Assembly (NCBI GenBank): GCA_000226015.1
Contig: JH154699.1
Coordinates: 103,223-143,415 of the forward strand
Origin: Mnemiopsis leidyi
Lineage: Eukaryota; Ctenophora; Tentaculata; Lobata; Bolinopsidae
Direction: 5' to 3'
DNA: 40,193 bases
Each line of letters starts with the position of its first letter. The first letter of the stretch is position 1. The notes beneath the pieces were generated by a model. It saw nothing but the letters and a program-made list of their open reading frames with translations. It did no database searches and had not been told where the DNA came from. Positions 23,415 to 33,779 of the stretch are shown here, one piece after another. The position numbers and the translations under genes were made by a program.

Positions 23415-24408
23415 TCAATGAATTGCCCAGTTGAGGGCCGCAGACAGGACACCAAACAAATACTCCCCCCACTTCCAGAGGTACAGACAGTCCTTGTGCT
23501 GCTGCACGTGAAGACCGTCAGGGAGAAGGGATAAAACAACCGGCTCGTTCGGGGATACTTCCCAAAAAAATTGAAGGTATGAAGAGAACACCAGACAGCT
23601 TATTATAGGTGGTAGCCATGCAGAATAGCCGTACAGAATAGCCGTGCAGAATAGCCACCAGCAAGTGCCGCTGTCTTGTGTTAGATCGACGTCTTCGGTA
23701 AACCGTTCTTAGCAGAAATTTTAATTGGCGATAAGTTGAATTTAAAGCTGCGAGTTTGGATAAAAAATAGCCACTATGGTGATGATAATCGCTCGTTGAA
23801 ATACCTTTTGGCGAAAACTAGTATCATGATCACATGCACAAATAAATGAAAGGTATTCGCCACCTGCAAAGATCATATCCCTGGAGAAGTCGCTGCCCGT
23901 CGCCCGATAATCGACTTATAATAAACGGGAAGCTTCATACCACAAAATAATTACAGACAGACAGTGAAAAACTTGGATGATAAAAGGGATAATAAGAGTT
24001 GTGATAATCATTTCTGTGACAACAAAAGATAACCTGTGCTTATGCTGACTTTTCAGAAAATATTTCTATTTCCATATTCATACCTGGCAGTTGATTAGAA
24101 ATGTACTTCATGTGCTAACTGCAGTAGGCCAGTAAAACACTACTGTTCGTGACCAGCCAGCAGAGCAGCTGGTGACACACGTTCTATAGCTACAGATCGA
24201 AAGTATACTGAGCATTAGCGGTATAATTGTAACGGATACCAGGATCACTAACGATCAGATAGATTGCTCATATGCGAGTTCTCAGTCCTACCTTGGAAAC
24301 GAAGAGCCACAGTTGGTCAGTCTTCATCAAACCGCGGATGAAGTGGTACTCCTGTAGCTCTTGTCTGGTACCGAAAAACGGTGGAACAAGGAAGTTATTT
24401 AAGCGCAT
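23415..24408 (-). CDS. Probable small two-exon gene, about 67 aa, family not recognised
   Basis: Exon 1 (24408-24292) runs from an ATG through 39 codons to AAG|GTAGGA. Exon 2 (23501-23415) follows a pyrimidine-rich acceptor ending in GTGCAG and gives 28 codons and TGA. Both junctions are phase 0. Third codon positions are markedly GC-rich (about 65-70%) against a background near 40%, the main sign that the frame is real. Exon 1 begins MRLNNFLVPPFF and ends DQLWLFVSK; exon 2 has CLYLWKWGEYLFGVLSAALNWAI, a possible membrane segment. Short basic or hydrophobic proteins of this size include accessory subunits of respiratory complexes. I saw weak resemblances to several of them, but these conflict, so I assign no function. 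The frame is also open upstream of the ATG to a possible acceptor near 24450, so this could be the 3' part of a longer gene. Exon 2 could use a second CAG acceptor, one codon shorter. Confidence 0.45.
23614..23652. repeat. 13-bp tandem repeat, three copies
   Basis: AGCCGTGCAGAAT-type units lie at 23614, 23627 and 23640, within the intron of the small minus-strand gene. Confidence 0.85.
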
Positions 24409-24419
24409 TGTGAGTAAAG

Positions 24420-26421
24420 ATGTGGCGTGGTGCCAACCAAAAAGCTGTTAAACAGTCAGTTGTCGACAAAAAAGCGGTACGTGGAAACATGATATATTGG
24501 TAGGTGTTAGGTTATTTACAAAAGTTAGAACGAGCAAGGACGCACTATTACTGGTCTGCAAGTTTAGGCTGGGTTTTCAGATTACATGACAAATACGGCG
24601 ACGTATCCCGCCTTAATCTGACCAAGAGGCCAGTGTAAAAACTAATTCAGTATAAGTCCTACAGACAGCACATTAGAGACGGCCTACTATCGACTGGAAC
24701 GTAATTGGAATGGAGAAATGCAACTTTGGATAGTAGATAATGTGAAATTCACAGGAGTTTCGGTATTTCATGTTAGAGGGCTAGCCCAAAACTAGACGGG
24801 GATCCCGGGAAACGCTCGGGAAGAGTGATGGGAGAGGGGACCGGCTTCAGATGGTATGAAGTGTCACGTGTATCCGAACTAATGATGTCACGTGACGCCT
24901 TGGCTCGTGACCCCGATATTACCACGTTACTTCAGGTGTGATGCTCTCTGCCTTCCGCCTCCGTCCTTCCATTGTTTTCATTAATACAGCTGAGTGGTAA
25001 TACCGTGTTAATGCTATTAGGCAGATCAGACCGCGCCACGTGACGGTGTGATATCTAGTATAACGTGGCAACTGTGGGGAGGCTGCAGCTCCTGGCCCAA
25101 CTATTCATGTGTTGTGTGTCCGGCTACTCAGCTAGACTGCACTGCACTGCTGCCTCCCTCTCGGACTAACTCCTACCTCTAATCCTATCATCACCTAGTA
25201 ACCTCGGTTTACAGCTGCTATTTCTCTCTGATTTTGTCTGTATAGGTTGTAACATATGTATACGTTGTGTTTTCTCGTACGATGCTGTGTTCCCAGTTCT
25301 CTTGCTCAAGTATTTCCTTCACTAGAATTGTTTGTGGTCCGGAGCGGGTGCTTGATGCTCAGTGTAGGTGTTTGGTGTCGTTTAGCAGATAAAAACACAG
25401 ACACATGCACTAATATATGCACCGCCCATTAAAATTAAACCAGCGTCCAGTTACCATGGCTGTACCTATAATATTTCCCCTCACAAATATTCCGCCCAAA
25501 ATCATGATATAAGACATAAAAATTCCTGGAAAACATTATTGGGGAACAGAAGATAAAGAAGTAGACGCGTTTATGATCAACAAGATGAGTGCTACACTGG
25601 CCCGGGGGAAATAAGGCTTGATTTGACACAATGAACATAATTAGGTAGGAAGGGGTTTATCTACATCTAAAAATTGTTCTGTAACTTTCCTGAGTGAAGA
25701 AATGAGTCGCTTAATACGTCTAAAAACTATGTCACTGCACTACGTAAAAAGTCAAGTAAGTCCAATATCAGTAAATGATCTGATATTGCAAAATTGCAAC
25801 ATTTAAATGAAACGTACCTGATGATTTAAGATTGAAACATTCTGGCAACATTTATTTCTAAGGCAAATTTGAAATTGATCCGTGCACCATATACCGGTGT
25901 CAAGAATTGTTTTAGATAGCAACTTTTCTCTTTCATAAATCAGAACACTTGAACGTCTGTTTGACCGCACAAATACTTCTGGATTATTTTATTCTCCACG
26001 CGTTCCAATGTTTAATTAAGTACGTGAGGCGGTGAAAACGGAAACAGGTATTCCTTTTGGAGATACTCAGGAGGATATTTCAAAAAGGAAGCTGTCGAGA
26101 TGCAGAACAATGACAAGTGACACATCCAATCGTAGGAATCACTTGAAGACCTATAAAAACTTTGTTAAAAGTGCGCCCAGGGCCGCGGATGATGTCTACT
26201 TTCACCGAGCAGGCTTCCAACCCAAAAGAGACCGACCCCATTTACCTGCCTCTCTCACATCCCCTCCACCTCTATATCGACCTATGCAGGGCTTGGCACA
26301 GCAGGAGGGCACGTTTCAGTCGCCACCCTCTACCTCATGTTCTGTACCCATGTGCTCGGTCCTGTCCCTGGAAGGAAGTCCAGCTTTGTCAGCCCTCTCC
26401 CACCTGGCACTCCGACTACGT
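24420..26421. other. Upstream region of the small gene, no other gene seen
   Basis: CACGTG sites lie near 24865, 24889 (as GTCACGTGAC) and 25037. The GC content is raised between about 24800 and 25180, which would suit a promoter or leader exon on either strand, but I found no TATA, splice pair or coding frame I could defend. Confidence 0.4.
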
Positions 26422-26478
26422 GTTACTATGGCAACCCTGCAATTCTACCTAACTACTTGTGACATGTTACCAGGCAAC
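26422..26478. promoter_or_regulatory. Pair of RFX X-box-like sites
   Basis: GTTACTATGGCAAC (26422-26435) fits RYYNYYATRRNRAC at every position. GTTACCAGGCAAC (26466-26478) fits the general form GTNRCC(N)RGYAAC with a one-base gap. The two sites are 44 bp apart, about four helical turns. X-boxes of this kind usually lie close to the start sites of ciliary genes in animals. No adjacent gene was identified. A 164-codon GTG-started frame (26032-26526) overlaps them, so a chance or coding origin is possible. Confidence 0.35.
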
Positions 26479-26529
26479 CCTCCTCCAAGACCTCACTACA
26501 TACTTGACAAAACCGACACGTGCTGACAT

Positions 26530-29500
26530 AAGTTTCCAACTACTATTCCGGGAATTCACAGTTAATTTAAAAAATTAGAAAGTCTGTCTTCGCCTTGCTT
26601 TCCAACTTTGGCTCTACAAAAAGTTGAAAACAAATATCCTCACCTGATTTCTAGACGATTTGAATCTGAGTCTTGCCAAGCCGTTAAAGGAATCAAAACA
26701 TAACGTAATGGAGGACACATTTAGCACCGACAAAAGGCGATAAAGGGAGTTATTTTTAGAAACGATGAATTCAGGATGAAATCAGACAAAAAAGAGCTGA
26801 TAAGTAGGTTTGCAAGAACGTGCGAAGACTCAGTTATGAGTGTTAACGACTCAGCTGCTAAGAAAGTCTAGCTGAAGCGTCAGCCGGTTCGACTCAACAC
26901 GTCCTATTTTCGATTACAGTACCTCAAAACATTATTCAAGTCGCACTTAACACGCCTACTCAGTTCCACTGTTGTTTGCCAACAGACACCCTGATTAATA
27001 CATCGAGATTAGTACGGTGCATTTTCCGAAATGAAATAAGAAACTGGCCAAAGTCTAGTCAACTTTAAGTCAACTGTCAGCAGTTAAACGTCATGCCGAT
27101 TGCCGGATCAAAAAGTCCAAGAATGAGTGCCGGACGGTAGGTGACGAGCGAAGGAATGCACGAATACAAATCTAGCTTAGAAGGGGCTAGCTTCCAGAGA
27201 AAATACGTCCAGGTCGTGTCTAAAGGGAGGCCATGTCATTGGTTTAAATGTCCAGATTCAACTGAGTGTCGACAGAAGGAGCGTAACAGACACATTAAAT
27301 TAGATCGCAACCAACTCAGTGCAGGGACCTCTACAAACGTGATCCATTACACGATCCATTAGTTGTAGGTCACTTCAAATGGAACCCACTGGTTTAAGAG
27401 AACTTCTATCAGAAGGTGAAAATTCGAAGTAATTCGGCCTCACAAACTTCAAACACCCCGAAAAGACTGAGTCTAGTAAAATGAATGTTCTATCGTTTTA
27501 CAAACAGGTTTCAAACGCCCACGTAATTTGATGGAAACTTTCAAGGTGACCGCGATTGTCATTTGATAAAGGTAATAAATTAAAGCTAAAAAACAGCCTT
27601 TGATGTTACGAATTTTCATAACTCATGTGCACGGTTCAAATCAAGTAATTATTCTATGTGCCCTTAAACAAACACAACACAAACAGCCAAGTGCGAATTA
27701 CGGGTTTTACGCAGGCTAGAGGAAGGAGGATAACAAATTTAAACAAACGCGTGTAGAATGTGAAAGAGGGTGCGCGCGGCTCTTTTCTCACGTGCATTTG
27801 ACAGTACGTTGTCACGTAACGTTGTCACGTGATATCGAACATCACGCGGAGAGCGCGCGTGAGCTACTCCAGCTGTTGATTTTAGAACGAGCTTGAGATA
27901 CTGCTGGGTGCAACCGCTGAGTCCATTAGTTAATCAGCCAGTGAAATTAGCAGAATGTTTTATGTTAACTGCAGATTTGACTATAATCACACAATCCCAC
28001 ATTATTCTTACACTTCTTAAAACCATTCAACTAAGGCAAATGATGCAGAAAAGTAAGCAGAAACTGTTTACTGTACCAGCTATTCTTATCACTTATTCAA
28101 CATTCTCTTAATATGACATGATGAAAGTTCAACTATAAAAAGTTTTAGGTCTTATATTTAAGCTGCAATCAGATGGAATAGTGAAATTCTTAAGTCTGAG
28201 ACTTCTTTTAAGTTGTCTCGCAATTTTACCCAATAGGAGTTTCTTAATTTCAAACATTCGACTACTGGTACTAAACACGCATAAATTAGATAATTGTTCA
28301 GTCACTTTTTTTCAAATCAATTTTACTTTTCAACAACTTCTTAGCAGACAAATTTCCCATTATGCACAAACATATCGATTTTGACGGCTCTAGATTTTTT
28401 GAGTAATTTGTTATCACTTTATAAACCCTTAAACTTCCCAAACATCAAAGAAGACCATTTACCATATATCTGTAGCTATTTAATCAGATAAACTTCAATG
28501 TGCGATATCAATTGATCACGTGTTGCAACCTAACTGCACGTGCTTTACCCGTACAGTCGGGTGATGTATCACCCAGTCCACGTGCTAGATACCGTTCGAC
28601 GTTTTGTTTGATTCGGGTGTGCTGCGGATAAAAGACACGGGTTCTCCGAATATTACGATCAATAATTCACTTCAATTTTTGATTAATGATTTGCTTAAAA
28701 CAAATGAATAAATACTGGTAGGTGGGGGCATGCTAAGTTGAGGCGAAGAGTCAATAAGTTGGCAGTAAGTTGGCAACCCCAAGTCTAAAACAAATTGACT
28801 CAGTACTGTATACTGCTAGTGCCGTTTGTATCGATAAAAATCTATACTTGCTACGTATTTCTTTGTGGAACAATGATTTGCTTAAACTCAAAAAATTGAT
28901 AAACGTGTTGGACGTTGGTGGGTCGGCACGAGGAATCACCGCATTGATAATAATAAACCAACAAGATTAGGGTCTGGACTCTAGGGTCCTGGGTCACGTC
29001 CAAAACTAAACCCGTCAGCTTCAGCCCTGATCATTTCGAAATTCGAATCAACCGAGCGTGTCTTTTTTTATCAGATAATTGTGGAATCTTTCGATAACTG
29101 ATCATGGATAAGTAACGTCAAAAAGTAACATTAAAAAGTAACGTCAAAAAGCCTGCAAACCTGCTTCGTTATACACTTGAAAGAAGCTGAAAATTACTGT
29201 TTACACTGACAAAATGACGAATCACTGGATGACAAGAATTATCCAACAAAAAAACTTGTGGAATGAAAGTAGTATTCCTCAAGTGGCATCTAAGTCGAAA
29301 TTGATTCTAGAATACAGTACTATAGTTTTTGAATACAGTGCTAGAATACAGTGCTATGTAGTTCTCAATTTTAAACTGAAAATAAAAACAAGTAAAGAAA
29401 CCGGATGAAAACGCCAGATTTGGAATTAGCTTCTTCTCATACTAATCGTAAATATCGTGTAAAGAGACTCGTAGAAGAACTATTGACTATGGTTTATGGT

Positions 29501-29787
29501 GGATTATAGGTTTGCCCAGACAGGGTGGGTCAGCGGATCAAAGATTAAAGTTACACCAATGCGTCCCAATGGTTTTACAGCTGCGTTTCTTTCTGAAATT
29601 CTAAAAAATTCGAACTCGCCCAAGGAGGGGACTCTCCAAGTGCCGGTAACCAGCTTGCCTGGTTCCGAAGCCACTATATGGCTATAAGTTCGACAAGCAG
29701 CCATGTACCACAGTTAAATAACTAAAACATATTCTCGTCAATTAAAGATAGCACGTATCCCGTTTGTGGTTCAGGTACTTCAATAGA
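26530..29787. other. No supported gene
   Basis: AT-rich DNA with CACGTG near 27791, 27825, 28517, 28537 and 28580. A 13-bp triplicate GTAACGTCAAAAA/GTAACATTAAAAA is at 29112-29150. ATG-started frames of 63 and 66 codons overlap on opposite strands at 29496-29704; neither is recognisable and both are in the chance range. Confidence 0.45.
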
Positions 29788-29820
29788 TGGCGGTTCAAGC
29801 CCAGCTGGCTTGAACTGCTA
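29788..29820 (+). other. 14-bp stem, 5-base loop hairpin
   Basis: GTTCAAGCC (29793-29801) and GGCTTGAAC (29807-29815) are perfectly complementary around CAGCT. Pairing extends outward to 29788/29820 with two G-U pairs. The stem is too short for a typical animal miRNA precursor. The left arm also matches a pol III B-box (GGTTCAAGCCC), so it may be a foldback made from a tRNA-like relic. Confidence 0.4.
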
Positions 29821-30555
29821 CACTTCTACAGCAGGTCAGTAGCTAGTCACTAGTGCCCCCCATGGGACCAGGGCATGTGCATTGTTCACTACCACTGAGC
29901 GATTCGTAGCAGTTATACCAAACTTGACTTATGTTTGTTTCTCAAAGGAGTTTTAATTCTTTGGATATATGTGATAAAGGACTGTCTGACACTTGCAACG
30001 TAAGCATGAGTGGGGATTTGTATGTGATATTTCTAAACCTTGGACAGTGGAGACTGGGCGGGTTGAGGAAAGGTGCTGGTTGGGCAACATTCTCAGGTGA
30101 AAGTTGGCCGACATGAGGGAGAGCCCAAATGAACATGATGTAACTTGCTGTCCCCTAAAACCCCAGGAAGTATTATAATGAAACATCGATCGGTCTGAGT
30201 GTCAGTATTTCTGAGAGCTATCAACAACATTAAATTTCAATTGCAAGTGCCAGCAACATTCAATTAAAGGTGTCAACAAAATTCAAACAAAGGGAAGGAC
30301 TTCGTGGACTGTATCGCCAACATGTAGGAGTCCAACACTGTTTTGTGTCGATCATGCGATTAATTTGAAGATTGATGCAAAGTGATGATTATCACTATCA
30401 GCGTTTTAAAATAAGACATTTTATTGTGAACTATTTGAGACGTTGTTTGGATTGCATGCTCAATTGCTAAAATTGTAACACTTGTGATGCAAATAATTAC
30501 AATATACAGTTTTGTCAGTTTTGGGACAAGTACCTTCATTGGTAGTTTCACTGTT

Positions 30556-30675
30556 TCACTATATATAGTACATATTTATAGTATAGTGTATGCATAGTTT
30601 ATGTATAGACATAGTGCATGTATATATATAGTATATATAGTACATACATGTATTTAACTAGAAGATTTAAATATA
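30556..30675. repeat. AT-rich simple repeat
   Basis: Irregular TATATAGTACATA-type low-complexity DNA. TATATATAGTATATATAGTAC near 30620-30645 repeats the phrase near 30561-30571. It is non-coding. Confidence 0.8.
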
Positions 30676-33517
30676 TATCCCGCCCCAGATCAAATAAATA
30701 GTGTGCCCAGCGGATTTGTTGTTCTTTCTGATGAGAACTAATCCAGGGTCAGAATTTCAATATGCTGGCCGGCGGTTTGTGTATAATTCAAAAAACACGA
30801 CTTAACAGTTTTCATCTACTGAAACTCGAGGCCGATAAAACTGAAAAATTTTCAAAAAATATCAACAATCTGTAGGGACTGCTGTCACTGACAAGTTTTC
30901 AACAAATCGTTGTCATTAGGCAGATCTGTAGAAAGTAATTAACATCAAGAAAATTGAGGGCTGTGAGCTGAAATGTCCGCAGATCTGCTCTATTGACAAA
31001 TGAGCTCGGCAGTAGAGAGCTCCAGCGGAAGGATCTAAGATTTAGGAAGTAGTGGCTAATGAAATGCGTGGGAAGAACCACGTTATCAAATGGTTGTGAC
31101 GATAAGACATGAACAATGACGTTACGATAAACTGTCCCAGAACATCAACGTGGGTGTATTTGCACCGATCCAGTATAACGCAAGTGCCGCTCAAGTATTG
31201 AAGCACAAACTATAACGTTTAAATAGTGCGGAGAGTTCGCCAGGCCATGCCAAAGTATTCCCTAGAGAGCGTCCCACACCGCGGATTTTATAGGCTACTG
31301 TCTTGGGGCTGATGATGTTGAATTGCTTAAGGTAGACGATAACTGTTTAGACCCCTCAATGTCATCTTCTCATTTGCTGACCAAACATGAAATAGACCCA
31401 AACTTCGTCAACGCTTACGTTAGCTAAAGTAAATTTCCGGAACCTGTCGGACGAAATCCGAATACCAAGAATAATCATATCCGAATTTGCGGTTATGATG
31501 GGATTAAGTGGATGATCTGCTCTACATGAAAAGGAAAGATGTTCTTATGCCCCCGTGTTTTGATAGGCTTGATACGTAGCGAAACCCTATAGTATAATCA
31601 TTATCACGTGACCCCTTATAGCTGGATTGCTGTCACATATCAAAGGGTGCGACAACCCCCCGCGAAGAAGCCTACCATCGGTCATAACCGCGTTTTAAGA
31701 GATAACGTCATAAATCACTCTCAGTATCTTAAACAGTTTATCAAGGGAACTTAAAAATTGAGATAGTAAATCCTAAAAAAGTGCCTACAAAGGCCTCCTA
31801 GTTTGAGGCATTGATTGCAGTGTCAAATTGATAATTGTACTGCTGTAGCAGCTGTTATGGGATTGGGCAATTGAAATTTATAGAGTTACATTTCAGTTCG
31901 GAACCGGATGCTCATTGATTAACATTTTTTCTAAAAAAATTGGCATGAAAAGCTAATCCAGAATTTGATAATGTATTTTGTTACTATACCCTATAGAAAT
32001 CAATACCATTATTGGACAACTAAGATCCATCATTGCAGGGTACAATATGTATTGAGGACTAGGGATTGAGCCGACGTTTATCAGTTCTATGGGTGGGGTG
32101 CAGGTAGATTAGCATAGAAGGTAGCCACCTCCCACCAGATTCAATCATTGCCTTAGACACAATTAAATTTCACAGGAATTTACGCTGTTTTCAGTGGCCA
32201 TTAATACGACAGTAATCCAATAGTTTCTAATATTGCATAGAAATCGGATGATCTCAGCAAAGTCATGAATATTGGGAAGAAGAAATAGCATCCAGGGGAA
32301 TACTTATATGGAAAACAGCAGATTTGGGAAATTTTAAACGGCGTGAGCAAAGAGTTAGACGCAAACTCCAAAACTTATTGATGGCGTAAATCAATAATCT
32401 TTGGTCAAATAGTAAATACCATTTTGTTGGTACGTTTCACGGTAACAAGTTTGCCTCTGGGAGCTTGTGAGAGCTTTTATCGGCAATCTTTCCGCCACCT
32501 GGCTGACTAAAAACATATTACGAATAATGTATACTTATTGGACAACTAAGACCAATCATTAAACTTAATGTATACTTAGATATGAAATTATTACTACTAA
32601 AAGTTGGTGGACAGATTTTTAATTATGTGGGTTAATATGTTAAGTTTTGTCCTGTTGCATAGCAAAGACTTCTAGATAGATATGTATCAAGGTGCTAGAA
32701 GCTTATATAGAAGAGACAAATAAAATCCTCAGGAAGATAACCTGAACGTTTTGAAGAACGAGAGCTTTAATTGCTCATAACCCTTCTTTAGACGGGGTTA
32801 ATTAGAATATCTAATCGTTACAATGAAAATATACGTCAGGACTACGTGAATTGACGGTCGCTATCAGGAAAACACGAGCACATTTGGTACTTTAAAGTCT
32901 AACCGCACTAATGAAAAGGCTAGGCCTGCTTTCCTCTTAATTGAACTCATAACGAGAGTCGAGTTTTTCTTTCTAACGACATAACTGAATACAAATTATG
33001 TGCGAAACTCCCAATTAGAAGACAAGCCACGCCCCTTCAATCTTTAACTATTTTTAGAAGAGCTCAGCCATAATGGTTAACCATATTCGTTGTAGGAATT
33101 CTTAACAAATTTATGATGGTTTTGACTTCAGGAGTCGCAATTACAAATAACAATCAAATCAAAAATATAAAAATCAAAGAAAATTCGCTTGAAAAAGGCT
33201 TAAATACCACCAATTATGAGCTTACGATTGTTTGATTAATTTCCTTCAATCAGTCTTAAAGTGATCCATAGGAGTATAGGAAGCTCTCGTACCATGAGAA
33301 ACAAACATACTGCAAACAGGGACAGGCAAAAGATTAAAGTAATATGACTGTAGTGATTTTACCTTAAAACTTGCAGGACTTGTTAGACCGTATTGCAATG
33401 TGGCCTGCAAATGGCTAGTCAGTCATACATCCACAATCGCTTCTTTAATCTTCCTCTTGGCTTACCCATCCTAACCTTCACCTAAACCTCTTAAAGAGCT
33501 CTTACTACGCGCAATCA
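30676..33517. other. No supported gene; one dispersed duplicate and a microexon candidate
   Basis: A 26-base phrase beginning TTATTGGACAACTAAGA occurs near 32012 and again near 32535 with three mismatches, in the same orientation. Two short minus-strand segments at 33404-33363 and 33309-33256 have splice-like borders (see findings). No family motif was seen. Confidence 0.4.
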
Positions 33518-33601
33518 CAGTAGCTTGGTTGTAGCCAGTAGCTTGGTTGTAACCAGTAGCTTGGTTGTAGCCAGTAGCTTGGTTGTAACCAGTAGCTTGG
33601 T
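33518..33601. repeat. 18-bp tandem repeat, 4.6 copies
   Basis: Units CAGTAGCTTGGTTGTAGC and CAGTAGCTTGGTTGTAAC alternate at 33518, 33536, 33554 and 33572, with a partial copy at 33590. The alternation gives a 36-bp higher-order unit, so the array probably grew by duplication of a pair. Confidence 0.93.
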
Positions 33602-33729
33602 TTTTTAGCTATTGACAATCATAAAAACATTATTGCCACGCCCCTCAATCTAATTTTGTAATCGTAAATAGAAAACCTGACGCGAGCGTGTTTTTGATAT
33701 TACTAGCCGAATAATAGATTTGAAATTGT

Positions 33730-33779
33730 TTGGTTTGTGGTTCTCTTGGTAGTTTTGGTTTGTGGTTCTCTTGGTAGTC
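33730..33779. repeat. 25-bp tandem duplication
   Basis: Two near-identical copies of TTGGTTTGTGGTTCTCTTGG plus TAGT lie at 33730 and 33755. Confidence 0.9.

Noticed and set aside
33028..33650. GCCACGCCCC-CAATCT phrase repeated near 33028 and 33637
   Set aside because: The shared stretch is about 17 bases with no extension on either side, so a mobile-element copy cannot be argued.
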